Positions 51,008 to 60,178 are shown, counted from the first letter of the stretch. The stretch: 64,000 nucleotides of DNA from Haemophilus sp. (GCA_019423025.1 JAHZCD010000010.1:17230-81229); one strand, 5' to 3'. Notes: generated from the letters alone by a model not told the origin. A program made the numbers and translations.

Positions 51008-51052
51008 ATCGGCTTATACTAGAGAAAAAATTTTAACGACAAGGGGTACATT

Positions 51053-51553
51053 ATGTATATCGATACTTCAGAACTTTGTGATATTTATGCTGATCAAGTG
51101 GATGTAGTTGAGCCAATTTTTTCTAGCTTTGGTGGCGTCAGCAATTTCTACGGCAAAGTGACGACAGTAAAATGTTTTGAAAATAATGGATTAATTGCCG
51201 AGATCCTTGAAGAAAATGGTGAAGGCAGAGTGCTTGTCGTAGATGGTGGTGGTGCAGTTCGCCGTGCTTTAATTGATGCTGAGCTTGCACAACTTGCCGC
51301 AGATAATGACTGGGCGGGCATCATTGTTTATGGTGCAGTGCGTCAAATTCAACAACTTGAAAATATTGATATTGGTATTCATGCGCTTGCCCCAATTCCA
51401 GTTGGTGCAGATGAAAATAATCATGGTGAAAGTGATCTTCCTGTGAATTTTGGTGGTGTAACATTCTTCCCTGAAGATTATATTTATGCCGATTTAACAG
51501 GTATCATTCTTTCACAGGAAGCATTAGATTTAGAAGACGTCGAAGAAGAATAA
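51053..51553 (+). CDS. rraA: Ribonuclease E activity regulator RraA
   Basis: Trimeric protein that binds RNase E and dampens mRNA decay. The 166 residues show FGGVSNFYGKVTTVKCFENNG (about 23), VLVVDGGGAVRRALIDAELA (about 60) and GAVRQIQQL (about 96), all conserved. The acidic tail is DLEDVEEE. It follows menA by 45 bases. Confidence 0.95.
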   Translation: MYIDTSELCDIYADQVDVVEPIFSSFGGVSNFYGKVTTVKCFENNGLIAEILEENGEGRVLVVDGGGAVRRALIDAELAQLAADNDWAGIIVYGAVRQIQQLENIDIGIHALAPIPVGADENNHGESDLPVNFGGVTFFPEDYIYADLTGIILSQEALDLEDVEEE

Positions 51554-51575
51554 TTTTGAAATTATTGACCTTTTT

Positions 51576-51610
51576 AAAGTGCGGTTAGAAATAACCGCAC
51601 TTTTTTTGTT
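51576..51610 (+). terminator. Uptake-sequence terminator after rraA
   Basis: AAAGTGCGGTTA (51576-51587) / TAACCGCACTTT (51592-51603), a perfect 12-bp stem with a GAAA tetraloop, then TTTT. Two exact uptake sequences form the arms. Confidence 0.92.
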
Positions 51611-51615
51611 AAAAT

Positions 51616-51637
51616 TTTTTTGAACAAGATCACATTT
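51616..51637 (+). promoter_or_regulatory. Candidate CRP site of the carboxylate transporter gene
   Basis: TTTGA-acaaga-TCACA matches CRP core in 9 of 10 positions and is followed by TTT. Centre 51626.5, about 60 bases before a candidate start set by TTGAAA (51652-51657) and TAACAT (51674-51679), 16 bases apart. Confidence 0.55.
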
Positions 51638-51716
51638 TAGACATTTGTTAGTTGAAAGTTTGTAACATTCATTTAACATCGAAAATAGTTCATTTGTAAT
51701 CAGTTTGGAGGGACTC

Positions 51717-53102
51717 ATGAACGAAACAAACACAACTAAAAATTATAAAAGTGGGATTATCTTTCTGCTGGCGATAGCCTGTTTTTTTATCTTATTAAAA
51801 TCTTTACCTTTCGCACCTAAGGAAAATGCTGGTTTAGCATTATTAGCCTTTGTGGCGATTCTTTGGTTAACTGAGGCATTGCATGTCACAGTAACCGCTC
51901 TGTTGGTGCCATTACTTGCGATTGCACTTGATTTGGTGACAACTAAGCAAGCTTTAGTCGCGTTTGCCGATCCTACCATTTTCTTATTCTTTGGTGGCTT
52001 TGCTTTAGCGACAGCATTGCATATGCAAAAGCTTGATAAAATGATTGCTAATAAAATCATGGCGATGGCCCGTGGTAATTTATTTGTAGCTATTATGTAT
52101 CTTTTCTCCATTACCGCTTTCCTTTCTATGTGGATGAGTAATACAGCAACAGCAGCCATGATGTTGCCTCTAGCGATGGGGATCTTAAGCAAACTTGATA
52201 AAGAAAAAGAACATAATACTTATGTCTTCGTATTATTAGGGATTGCATATAGTGCGAGTATTGGTGGTATGGGTACATTAGTGGGTAGCCCACCAAATGC
52301 TATCGTTGCAAGTAACTTACATTTAACCTTCTCTGATTGGTTATGGTATGGCTTACCAATTATGCTCATTTTGATGCCGTTGATGATTGGTACACTTTTC
52401 ATTGTCTTTAAACCAAAACTTAATTTACATTTTGAACAAAACTTTGAACGTATTGAAATGAATGGCCAACGCGTTTTAACGCTTGTGATTTTTGCTTTGA
52501 TTGCACTTTGCTGGGTATTCAGTAGCTATATCAATCCAATCATTTCAGGTGTATTTGGTCTTGCTAAAAATATCGGTAGTTTTGATAGCGTCGTCGCATT
52601 ACTTGCGGCTGTCATTATTTGTTCAACCGGTGTAGCAAATTGGAAACAAATCCAAGAAAGCACTGACTGGGGCGTATTGATGCTTTTCGGGGGCGGTTTA
52701 ACCTTGAGTGCGGTGTTAAAAGATTCGGGCGCAAGTAAAGTGTTAGCTGACGGTATTGTATTCTTAGTTCAAGGACAACATTACTACCTCATCGGTTTAT
52801 TGGTCGCAACCTTCATTATTTTCTTAACTGAATTTACTTCCAATACGGCAAGTGCGGCGTTATTAGTACCAATCTTTATTTCTATCGCACAATCTCTCGG
52901 TATGCCGGAAATTGGTCTTGCGTTAATTATCGGTTTAGGTGCATCTTGTGCCTTCATGTTACCAGTGGCGACACCGCCAAATGCAATCGTATTTGGTACA
53001 GGTGAGGTTCGCCAAAGCGATATGGTTAAAGCTGGATTTATCTTAAATATTGTGTGTATACTCGTTATCGCGACAATAGGATATTATTTCTGGTTGAATT
53101 AA
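51717..53102 (+). CDS. DASS-family (SLC13) sodium-coupled dicarboxylate transporter
   Basis: Inner-membrane importer of C4-dicarboxylates or related anions with sodium, 461 residues, about eleven or twelve segments. ATG 51717 follows ggaggg, better than the frame's earlier opening. The two DASS signatures are seen as SMWMSNTATAAMMLPL (about 137) and EFTSNTASAALLVPIFIS (about 372), plus GGMGTLVGSPPNAIVASNL (about 179) and LPVATPPNAIVFGTGEV (about 419). Substrate (succinate, fumarate, citrate or malate) is not predictable. CRP site upstream suggests carbon control. Confidence 0.9.
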   Translation: MNETNTTKNYKSGIIFLLAIACFFILLKSLPFAPKENAGLALLAFVAILWLTEALHVTVTALLVPLLAIALDLVTTKQALVAFADPTIFLFFGGFALATALHMQKLDKMIANKIMAMARGNLFVAIMYLFSITAFLSMWMSNTATAAMMLPLAMGILSKLDKEKEHNTYVFVLLGIAYSASIGGMGTLVGSPPNAIVASNLHLTFSDWLWYGLPIMLILMPLMIGTLFIVFKPKLNLHFEQNFERIEMNGQRVLTLVIFALIALCWVFSSYINPIISGVFGLAKNIGSFDSVVALLAAVIICSTGVANWKQIQESTDWGVLMLFGGGLTLSAVLKDSGASKVLADGIVFLVQGQHYYLIGLLVATFIIFLTEFTSNTASAALLVPIFISIAQSLGMPEIGLALIIGLGASCAFMLPVATPPNAIVFGTGEVRQSDMVKAGFILNIVCILVIATIGYYFWLN

Positions 53103-53112
53103 TCATATAAAG

Positions 53113-53149
53113 AAAAGGGCGTGTTGGATATTCAACACGCCCTTTTATT
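53113..53149. terminator. Terminator between the DASS gene and plsB
   Basis: A perfect 14-bp stem AAAAGGGCGTGTTG / CAACACGCCCTTTT with a six-base loop, flanked by T-rich DNA on both strands. Confidence 0.9.
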
Positions 53150-53162
53150 ATTTCAGTAAAGA

Positions 53163-55619
53163 TTATTCATCTTTATTTGATTTATCCTCTTCTTCTACTT
53201 CAATCTCAACTTCATCTGCTTTATCTGCTGCGCCGTTGATTGTTAAGCAAATCTCGCTAGAAATTAAATGCTCTAAGATTGTTGCTAGTTCGTGTAATTT
53301 TTCTTTGTCATCATCGAAATAACCTTCTTCTTTTAAGTTAGCAATGAAGGCTGAGAATACCGCTTTATCAAAGAACTCTGGTGCGTTAATACCGTGTAAT
53401 ACAGAAAGACGCTGTGCCACTAATTGGCTTTCTTTTTCTAATAAGCCACGAGCAATTCCAGGATCTCTACGTAAAATACTCACAGTGATGTAGTAACGTT
53501 GTAAGATTTCACGCATACCGGCAGACCAAAGTTGTAAAATACGAACTTTAGCGCGGTGGATAGATAATAAATTATCATTGGCTTGGATAACATCCTGACG
53601 CGCAAATTCATCAATAATGGCTTTAATTTGTGTATTTAATTCTTCTTCATTGAAATGAAGGAAGAGTTCGCCTTTTAAGAATGGATAAATTTTACGTACT
53701 GCATCCAATAATAAATCTTTTTGGATTGCTTCATAATGTAAAACGATACTCGCAACAAGTGAAGGTAACACAAATAAGTGTTGAATATTATTGCGGTAAT
53801 ACGTCATAAGAACAGCAGAATTACGTTCTAAGCGAATAATTTCTCCAAAGTTATCTTTTTCAACTAACACACCCACACGATCTAAGCTTAATACGTGGTC
53901 AAGCATCGCTTTTGGTGTATCAGTTGGCAGTACCACATCTGTAGAATACGGTACATTTTTTAACATTTCTTGATAACTAGATAGTTGTTCTAATAGTTGC
54001 TCATGAGAAAGTGCACGTTGACGAGAAGAGAGCAGAGCGGTCCCTACTAAATTCATCGCATTGACTGCAGCAGCTTTATTAATATTCACCATCACTTGAT
54101 TAGAAACCGATCCAACTGCATGGTTAAACCAGTGTGGTTTATCTTCATGATGTTGCTCTTTCCATTCTGGATAATGGTGATTGAGGTAATTGGAAAGTGT
54201 GATTGGCTCACCGAAATTCACAAAGCCTTGACCTAAATTACGTAATTTTTTAATCACACGTAAAACTAAGCCAGCATTTTCTTTTTCTTTCGCTGCGCCA
54301 CGTAATTCTTTCGCGTAAGTATCTACTTCTAATACGTGCTCATAACCGATATACACAGGCACCACAGAAATTGGACGAGTTTGGTTATGTTGAAGCGCTT
54401 GTAGTGTCATCGACATCATACCGGTTTTCGGTGCAAGCAAGCGACCTGTACGAGAACGACCACCTTCAATGAAGTATTCGACGGAATAACCTCGGTGGAA
54501 TAATTCCCCTAAATACTCACGGAAGATTGCAGAGTAAAGGCGGTTACCTTTAAACGTACGGCGAATAAAGAATGCCCCCCAGCTACGGAATAAAGGACCT
54601 GCTGGCCAGAAGTTTAAGTTAATCCCTGCTGCAATGTGTGGCGGTACAAGACCTTGGTGATAGAGCACATAAGAAAGCAATAAATAGTCAATGTGACTAC
54701 GGTGACAAGGCACATAAACAATCTCATGTCCTTCTAATGCTAATTTACGTACTCGGTCGGCATTTTGTACATCAATACCAGAATACAGTTTGTTCCATAA
54801 CCAACGTAAGAAACGATCCGCCGCACGAAGGCTTGAATGGCTTACATTAGCCGCTATTTCATGAAGAATTTTTTCGGCTTCAGCATAGGCTTTCTCACGG
54901 CTGATATTTTTTGATTTTGCCTCATCTTCAATCGCATTTTGAATTGCTTGAGAATTTAAGAGCTTATTAAACATCGCTTCGCGGTTTGGCAAACGAGGTC
55001 CAGTCGCGGAAATGCGTTGTTTCGCAAAGTGCATTTTAGCCACGCGAGCCAGTTTTTGTGCAATTTTTTCATCTGAACCGTGCTCATTTACCATGTAACG
55101 CAAAGAAAGTGCTTGAGAAAAACGCACAAAAGTATCACGTCCAAACCAAATGGCCGCAAAGGTTTTTTGAAGACCATTTAATAAGCGAAGATTAGGTAAG
55201 CTTGCTTTATCTTCTTTACCTGGTGAACGCCCCCAAAGCACAGAAACAGGGATCAGTTGTACATCTAAATCAGCAACATCACGGTGCAACTCTAAATATT
55301 TATTGAAGACTTTGACAGTTTCATCTTTTGCGCCTTTTGATTTAAAAAAGCGGCGACCTTCGTCTAAATAGACATAACGTGGTAATGCTACGCCATCAAT
55401 CACATTCTTTTCAGCTGGATCAGGTAAACCGACGCTCAAACAGTTACGACGGAAAATCACGAAGTCAGTTTGAGAGGTATAAGGTAAAACGTAAAGAATG
55501 GGTTGATTGATATTGAGTTGAAGCTCTTCGATGGGTTGAGCGGGAATAGGATTATTTTTTACTAGAACCGAAAGCGGTAATTCTAATAATTTACGATAAG
55601 TACTTACGATGCCAGACAT
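53163..55619 (-). CDS. plsB: Glycerol-3-phosphate acyltransferase PlsB
   Basis: Inner-membrane enzyme transferring acyl chains from acyl-ACP/CoA to sn-1 of glycerol-3-phosphate. I start at 55619 (818 residues, MSGIVSTYRKLLELPLSVLV); the ATG nine codons up lacks any ribosome-binding site. Acyltransferase blocks: VPCHRSHIDYLLLSY (about 300, HX4D), AFFIRRTFKGNRLYS (about 345), YSVEYFIEGGRSRTGRLLAPKTGM (about 380) and ISVVPVYIGYEHVLE (about 420). The C-terminus is acidic (EVEIEVEEEDKSNKDE). It is divergent from lexA. Confidence 0.95.
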   Translation of the reverse strand: MSGIVSTYRKLLELPLSVLVKNNPIPAQPIEELQLNINQPILYVLPYTSQTDFVIFRRNCLSVGLPDPAEKNVIDGVALPRYVYLDEGRRFFKSKGAKDETVKVFNKYLELHRDVADLDVQLIPVSVLWGRSPGKEDKASLPNLRLLNGLQKTFAAIWFGRDTFVRFSQALSLRYMVNEHGSDEKIAQKLARVAKMHFAKQRISATGPRLPNREAMFNKLLNSQAIQNAIEDEAKSKNISREKAYAEAEKILHEIAANVSHSSLRAADRFLRWLWNKLYSGIDVQNADRVRKLALEGHEIVYVPCHRSHIDYLLLSYVLYHQGLVPPHIAAGINLNFWPAGPLFRSWGAFFIRRTFKGNRLYSAIFREYLGELFHRGYSVEYFIEGGRSRTGRLLAPKTGMMSMTLQALQHNQTRPISVVPVYIGYEHVLEVDTYAKELRGAAKEKENAGLVLRVIKKLRNLGQGFVNFGEPITLSNYLNHHYPEWKEQHHEDKPHWFNHAVGSVSNQVMVNINKAAAVNAMNLVGTALLSSRQRALSHEQLLEQLSSYQEMLKNVPYSTDVVLPTDTPKAMLDHVLSLDRVGVLVEKDNFGEIIRLERNSAVLMTYYRNNIQHLFVLPSLVASIVLHYEAIQKDLLLDAVRKIYPFLKGELFLHFNEEELNTQIKAIIDEFARQDVIQANDNLLSIHRAKVRILQLWSAGMREILQRYYITVSILRRDPGIARGLLEKESQLVAQRLSVLHGINAPEFFDKAVFSAFIANLKEEGYFDDDKEKLHELATILEHLISSEICLTINGAADKADEVEIEVEEEDKSNKDE

Positions 55620-55745
55620 AATTAATATTCTCTTTTTGTTAGACATTTCTAGGTATTGTCTGGCATTTTAACACATTCGACCAGTCAAATTCTAAAAATT
55701 TACATTTGAGATTTATGATGAACACGCAAAATATGAAAAAAATTG

Positions 55746-55754
55746 ACCGCACTT
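55746..55754 (-). repeat. DNA uptake sequence
   Basis: Exact complement ACCGCACTT between divergent plsB and lexA. Confidence 0.9.
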
Positions 55755-55774
55755 TTATGACTAGAAAATAGTTG

Positions 55775-55802
55775 TTGCAATTGCCATCTTTCTGTATATA
55801 CT
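55775..55802 (+). promoter_or_regulatory. lexA promoter
   Basis: -35 TTGCAA (55775-55780), 16 bases, -10 TATACT (55797-55802). The first SOS box overlaps the -10, so LexA would block its own promoter. Confidence 0.7.
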
Positions 55803-55807
55803 AACAG
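55792..55807 (+). promoter_or_regulatory. SOS box 1 (LexA operator)
   Basis: CTGTATATACTAACAG fits CTG-N10-CAG with a TATATA-like centre. Confidence 0.92.
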
Positions 55808-55812
55808 TTATT

Positions 55813-55828
55813 CTGTATAAAGTAACAG
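55813..55828 (+). promoter_or_regulatory. SOS box 2 (LexA operator)
   Basis: CTGTATAAAGTAACAG, second CTG-N10-CAG, 21 bases centre to centre from box 1 (two helical turns), ending 8 bases before the lexA ATG. Confidence 0.92.
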
Positions 55829-55836
55829 GAGTGTAT

Positions 55837-56463
55837 ATGAGACCATTAACTGCCAGACAACAAGAAGTGCTGGAACTCTTAAAACGCCATTTAGAAACCA
55901 CGGGTATGCCGCCTACTCGTGCAGAAATTTCTCGCGAATTAGGTTTTAAATCCCCTAATGCGGCAGAAGAACACTTAAAAGCACTTGCCCGCAAAGGTGC
56001 AATTGAAATTGTTGCTGGAGCTTCTCGCGGTATTCGCATTATTGATGACAGTGCAAATGATGAGGAAGAAGAGGGCTTACCACTCATTGGTCGCGTGGCC
56101 GCAGGGGAACCGATTTTAGCGGAGCAACATATTGAAGGTACTTATCGTGTTGATGCCAATATGTTTAAGCCACAAGCTGATTTCTTATTAAAAGTATATG
56201 GTCAATCCATGAAAGATATCGGCATTTTAGATGGCGATCTTCTTGCCGTGCATAGCACAAAAGATGTGCGAAATGGGCAGATTGTTGTCGCAAGAATTGA
56301 AGATGAAGTAACAGTAAAACGCCTAGAACGTAAAGGTTCAGTTATTTATCTGCATGCAGAAAATGAAGAGTTTCAGCCGATAGTGGTGAATCTTGAAGAA
56401 CAACCTCATTTTGAAATTGAAGGGATTGCAGTAGGGATCATTCGTAATAACGCTTGGATGTAA
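55837..56463 (+). CDS. lexA: SOS repressor LexA
   Basis: Dimeric repressor of the SOS response that self-cleaves with RecA after DNA damage. Start at ATG 55837 (208 residues, MRPLTARQQEVLELLKRH), after acaggagtgtat. The winged HTH (PPTRAEISRELGFKSPNAAEEHLKAL) is near 25-50. The cleavage bond is Ala-Gly in GRVAAGEPI (about 85), and the catalytic pair is Ser in YGQSMKDIGI (about 120) and Lys in EVTVKRLER (about 157). Two operators upstream give autoregulation. It is followed by dapF. Confidence 0.97.
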   Translation: MRPLTARQQEVLELLKRHLETTGMPPTRAEISRELGFKSPNAAEEHLKALARKGAIEIVAGASRGIRIIDDSANDEEEEGLPLIGRVAAGEPILAEQHIEGTYRVDANMFKPQADFLLKVYGQSMKDIGILDGDLLAVHSTKDVRNGQIVVARIEDEVTVKRLERKGSVIYLHAENEEFQPIVVNLEEQPHFEIEGIAVGIIRNNAWM

Positions 56464-56584
56464 TGATGAAAGTGCGGAGAGAAAATAAAGTGTTTTTTGA
56501 CTGCACTTTGTCTATTCTGGCTATTTGCCATTCGGCTTATTGCTCTCTATAATGCCAAAAAATTTTCAAATCAAGGAAGGAAGC

Positions 56585-57409
56585 ATGCAGTTTTCCAAAA
56601 TGCATGGCCTTGGCAATGACTTTGTCGTTGTTGATGCTGTGACACAAAATGCCTATTTTACCCCTGAAACCATTAAACGCTTAGCCGATCGTCATCGTGG
56701 CATTGGTTTTGATCAGCTTTTAATTGTTGAGCCTCCTTATGATCCAGATTTAGATTTCCATTACCGTATATTTAATGCAGATGGCAGTGAAGTATCGCAA
56801 TGTGGAAACGGGGCAAGATGTTTTGCGCGTTTTGTGACTTTAAAAGGGCTGACCAATAAAAAGGATATTGCAGTAAGCACACAAAAAGGAAAAATGGTTT
56901 TAACGGTAAAAGAAGATGGGCAAATTCGCGTCAATATGGGTGAACCAATTTGGGAACCGAATAAAATTCCTTTTACAGCCAACAAATTTGAAAAAAACTA
57001 TATTTTACGTACCGATGTTCAAACGGTGCTTTGTGGTGCAGTATCAATGGGCAATCCACATTGCGTTGTTCAAGTGGATAATATTGAAACGGCCAATGTA
57101 GCAGAGTTAGGTCCACTCTTAGAAAGCCACGAACGTTTTCCTGAAAGGGTAAACGCTGGATTTATGGAAGTCGTCAATCGTAACCACATTAAGTTGCGTG
57201 TATATGAGCGTGGTGCTGGTGAAACGCAAGCTTGTGGCAGTGGGGCGTGCGCAGCGGCAGCTGTTGGGATGATGCAAGGTTTACTGGATAACAAAGTGCA
57301 AGTTGATCTACCTGGTGGTAGCTTGCTTATTGAATGGGAAGGCGTAGGCTCACCGCTTTATATGACTGGCGATGCGACTCATATCTATGATGGCAACATT
57401 CACCTTTAA
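56585..57409 (+). CDS. dapF: Diaminopimelate epimerase DapF
   Basis: Cofactor-free epimerase converting LL- to meso-diaminopimelate for peptidoglycan and lysine. The true start is ATG 56585 (MQFSKMHGLGNDFVVVDAV; aaggaaggaagc upstream), 274 residues; the frame opens 20 codons earlier. Catalytic cysteines lie in SEVSQCGNGARCFARF (about 73) and ETQACGSGACAAA (about 217). dapA is also in the window. Confidence 0.96.
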   Translation: MQFSKMHGLGNDFVVVDAVTQNAYFTPETIKRLADRHRGIGFDQLLIVEPPYDPDLDFHYRIFNADGSEVSQCGNGARCFARFVTLKGLTNKKDIAVSTQKGKMVLTVKEDGQIRVNMGEPIWEPNKIPFTANKFEKNYILRTDVQTVLCGAVSMGNPHCVVQVDNIETANVAELGPLLESHERFPERVNAGFMEVVNRNHIKLRVYERGAGETQACGSGACAAAAVGMMQGLLDNKVQVDLPGGSLLIEWEGVGSPLYMTGDATHIYDGNIHL

Positions 57410-57426
57410 TCTTTCTAATCTGAATA

Positions 57427-57460
57427 AAAAATGCGTGGAAACTATCCACGCATTTTTTAT
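57427..57460. terminator. Terminator between dapF and the carbonic anhydrase gene
   Basis: A 13-bp stem AAAAATGCGTGGA / TCCACGCATTTTT with a five-base loop and T-runs both ways, between convergent genes. Confidence 0.9.
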
Positions 57461-58213
57461 TTATTGTTCAACTTCCACATCACGCTGATTTAATGGTTGC
57501 GTTGGGCGGTTGTTTTTCCCTTCCATTTCTTCTATCGCAGCAATTTGTGCCTTGCTTGCTTGAATTGGTGATTTAAAAATGGTCCAAGCCACGTTTTCAC
57601 TACAAGGTGGAGTAGTGAGAGATCCATTTAAGCGGAAGCGTGCCATCTCTTTTGGCATTAGCGCTTTAATATCAATCTGTTGAGTCAATTTTTCTTTTTG
57701 TCCAACGGTAAGTTTTTTCTCAACGACTGGCGCTAATGCTGGATTAGCTTCACCTTCATTGACCATTACGGCAACAACCGCTAATGCTTTATCTTCACTT
57801 TGATGGACAAAATGAATTTCTAAAGGATAATGTTGACGTTTAAAGGTATGTTCACTTGGTGTGTGAAAGTGAAATTGTTTTAAATAAAATGGTTTATTGT
57901 TGAGCGTAATAAATGGTGCATTTTCTTGTGTAACACTGACTTGCACAGTATGTCCATTGTTTTCTACTTGATAAGCTGCAGGGAAATAATTCATCTTAAG
58001 TGGTTTATTTGCCACTTTCATGCTGTTATCAGCTTCGAGATTAACAGGCGACTGAACCTTCCCTAGCTTACAGGTTTGATATTCGGTGAGCAAATCACCC
58101 CAATGTTCAGGGCTTTCTTTTCCATTATAAGACCAATGCGCTTTATGCGTTTGGGCAAATGATGTTGCACTTAATGCGATAAGTAAGCTTGAAAGCAATA
58201 GACGAGTCTTCAT
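57461..58213 (-). CDS. Periplasmic alpha-class carbonic anhydrase
   Basis: Zinc enzyme interconverting CO2 and bicarbonate in the periplasm. From ATG 58213 (AAAGGAGAGG upstream) it has 250 residues with a Sec signal MKTRLLLSSLLIALSATSFA (cleavage near 20). The zinc histidines are in QFHFHTPSEH (two) and EIHFVHQ (one), with HWSYNGKESPEHWGDL (about 25) and FRLNGSLTTPPCSENVAW (about 185) typical of the alpha class. Two cysteines (TCKLGK, PPCSEN) can form the usual bacterial disulfide. A longer frame to 58291 lacks a start signal. Confidence 0.95.
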   Translation of the reverse strand: MKTRLLLSSLLIALSATSFAQTHKAHWSYNGKESPEHWGDLLTEYQTCKLGKVQSPVNLEADNSMKVANKPLKMNYFPAAYQVENNGHTVQVSVTQENAPFITLNNKPFYLKQFHFHTPSEHTFKRQHYPLEIHFVHQSEDKALAVVAVMVNEGEANPALAPVVEKKLTVGQKEKLTQQIDIKALMPKEMARFRLNGSLTTPPCSENVAWTIFKSPIQASKAQIAAIEEMEGKNNRPTQPLNQRDVEVEQ

Positions 58214-58356
58214 AAGGCACCTCTCCTTTTTTGTGGTATATGCCTCATCGATTCTACTGATTCTGCATGATAGCTTTTTGATTTTGGTCAAGTTTTATTT
58301 GACTGTAAGCACTCATCGTACGAGTGGGGATAATGCTAAAAAAGCCGTCTATTTTG

Positions 58357-58365
58357 ACCGCACTT
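58357..58365 (-). repeat. DNA uptake sequence 3' of dusC
   Basis: Exact complement ACCGCACTT followed by a T-run, just outside the dusC stop. Confidence 0.9.
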
Positions 58366-58367
58366 TT

Positions 58368-59300
58368 TTAGCTCTGACAGAGTCGTTCTCTCAGCTCTTC
58401 TGCTGTTTTGCTGGTTTTAATTCGCTCAAAAACGATATCTGCTTCAGGATATTCTTTATTGAGATAGCGTAGCCATTGTTTGATTCGGGCAACATGATAA
58501 AAACCAGAATCATGGAAATTTTCCATTTCCGCATATTTTTGCAAGATTTTTTGAATATCCACCCAAGGCATTTTTTCGCAATTTTGTTTGAGTACAAGGC
58601 TTAAGTTTGGGATATTTAATGCACCACGCCCGACCATTAGATCTTCGCAGCCGGTCGCTTTCAAACATGCTTGACCATCTTCCCAGCGCCAAATTTCACC
58701 ATTAGCAATCACAGGGATCGTCAAGCGAGATCTCACTTCACCGATTTTTTCCCAATTGATGCGATCGGCACGATAGCCATCGGCTTTAGTTCGACCGTGA
58801 ATAGTGATTTCAGTGGCGCCACCTTGTTGTACGGCATCAGCAATTTCAAACGCTTGTGAAGTACAATCCCAACCTAATCTTACTTTCACACTGACAGGTA
58901 AATGACTAGGTACGGTTTTTCGTAAGGCTAGAGTCGCTTGATAAATTAATTCAGGTTGTTTGAGAAGTGCTGCTCCTCCGTTGCTCCCATTAACGGTTTT
59001 GGATGGGCAGCCACAATTTAAATCAATACCATGTGATCCAAGCTCAATGGCGTGATTAGCATTTTCAGCAAGACAGTTCGGATGTTGACCTAAAAGTTGG
59101 ACACGAACAGGTGTTTTAGAAGGGGTAAAGCCCTGGTTTTTGAGTTCAGGGCAAAGACGATAAAAGACTTTTTCGGGTAAGAGTTGATCCACCACGCGGA
59201 CAAATTCGGTGATGCAGAGATCGTATTCATTCACTTCAGTTAGAAGTTGGCGAACGAAAGGATCAAGCACCCCTTGCATAGGGGCGAGGATAACACGCAC
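58368..59300 (-). CDS. dusC: tRNA-dihydrouridine(16) synthase DusC
   Basis: FMN enzyme that makes dihydrouridine at position 16 of tRNA. The 310 residues begin at a GTG (59300) that overlaps the djlA stop as TAGTG. Motifs are ILAPMQGVLDPFVR (about 4), the catalytic-cysteine LNCGCPSKTVNGSNGGAALL (about 95), VSVKVRLGWD (about 134), EITIHGRTKADGYRADRINW (about 163) and VIANGEIW (about 192). The NGSNGG form and MQGVLD start fit DusC rather than DusB or DusA. Confidence 0.94.
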   Translation of the reverse strand: MRVILAPMQGVLDPFVRQLLTEVNEYDLCITEFVRVVDQLLPEKVFYRLCPELKNQGFTPSKTPVRVQLLGQHPNCLAENANHAIELGSHGIDLNCGCPSKTVNGSNGGAALLKQPELIYQATLALRKTVPSHLPVSVKVRLGWDCTSQAFEIADAVQQGGATEITIHGRTKADGYRADRINWEKIGEVRSRLTIPVIANGEIWRWEDGQACLKATGCEDLMVGRGALNIPNLSLVLKQNCEKMPWVDIQKILQKYAEMENFHDSGFYHVARIKQWLRYLNKEYPEADIVFERIKTSKTAEELRERLCQS

Positions 59301-60166
59301 TATTTCCAGCCTTTCACTTTACAAATTAAATCGTAAGCGGCCTGGATTTGTTGCGCTTTTTCTTTAGCCATCTCCATCATTTCTGGCGGTAAGCCTTTCG
59401 CAACTAATTTATCCGGGTGATGTTCATTCATTAAACGACGATATGCACGTTTTACGGCATTGCGATCATCACTTTCACTCACGCCCAATACTTTATAAGC
59501 ATCACTTAATGTTGGGCCTGAAGATTGTTGGTATCCGCCCTGTTGTTGGTATTGGTAACCACCTTGCTGTTGATAACCGCCTTGTTGGTATTGGCGATAG
59601 AATCCACCTTGGGTAAATTGGCGAGCCGCAATTTCCATTGCCAGCATTTGCTCAAACTGCATACGGGAAAGACCAAGTTCTTCGGCTACCACATAAAGCA
59701 CTTCTTTTTCTGACTCATGTAATTGAGAATCAGCAAAGGCAGCCTGCACTTGCACGTGTAAGAACATTCTCAGTAAGTCAGCACGTTGTCCACATCCAAT
59801 GCGGAATTCACGAATCACCTGGCGTAAAGGGAAATCGGCTTCTTTACCGCGACGAAAGGCCTCTTGAGCGAGTTTGCGATGGCTCTCATCTAATTGCATC
59901 TGGTTCATCAACTGATTCGCCAGTTGAATATCTTCTTCCGTCACACGACCTTTGGATTTACTTAAATGCCCAAGTACCGCAAAAGTAGTTTGCATAAAGA
60001 GTGCTTGTCGGGTCGTTTTTTTCTTAAAAAAGCTAGAGTTAACCGAACCAAGCTCATAGAGTTTTTTATCTGCGATGGAGCCTAAAATAAGTCCAGCGAT
60101 AGCGCCGAAAAAGCCCCCCCATTTAAAACCGAGAAAAACGCCGATAATCTTTCCAAAAAAATACAT
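59300..60166 (-). CDS. djlA: Membrane-anchored DnaJ-like co-chaperone DjlA
   Basis: DnaK co-chaperone with an N-terminal membrane segment (FFGKIIGVFLGFKWGGFFGAIAGLILG), a central TerB-like helical domain (about 60-175), a Gln/Gly/Tyr-rich linker (about 180-213, GGYQQQGGYQYQQQ type repeats) and a C-terminal J domain (YKVLGVSESDDRNAVKRAYRRL, HPD in NEHHPDKLVAKG about 252). All parts of DjlA are present at 288 residues. It is coupled to dusC by a one-base overlap. A G7 run lies at codons 16-18. Confidence 0.95.
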   Translation of the reverse strand: MYFFGKIIGVFLGFKWGGFFGAIAGLILGSIADKKLYELGSVNSSFFKKKTTRQALFMQTTFAVLGHLSKSKGRVTEEDIQLANQLMNQMQLDESHRKLAQEAFRRGKEADFPLRQVIREFRIGCGQRADLLRMFLHVQVQAAFADSQLHESEKEVLYVVAEELGLSRMQFEQMLAMEIAARQFTQGGFYRQYQQGGYQQQGGYQYQQQGGYQQSSGPTLSDAYKVLGVSESDDRNAVKRAYRRLMNEHHPDKLVAKGLPPEMMEMAKEKAQQIQAAYDLICKVKGWK

Positions 60167-60178
60167 TCTTTTCCCCTA

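Noticed and set aside
60114..60120. A run of seven C (G on the coding strand) near the start of djlA, a possible phase-variable tract
   Set aside because: Seven bases is short, codes for the conserved WGG membrane segment, and Haemophilus phase variation mostly uses longer tetranucleotide repeats.
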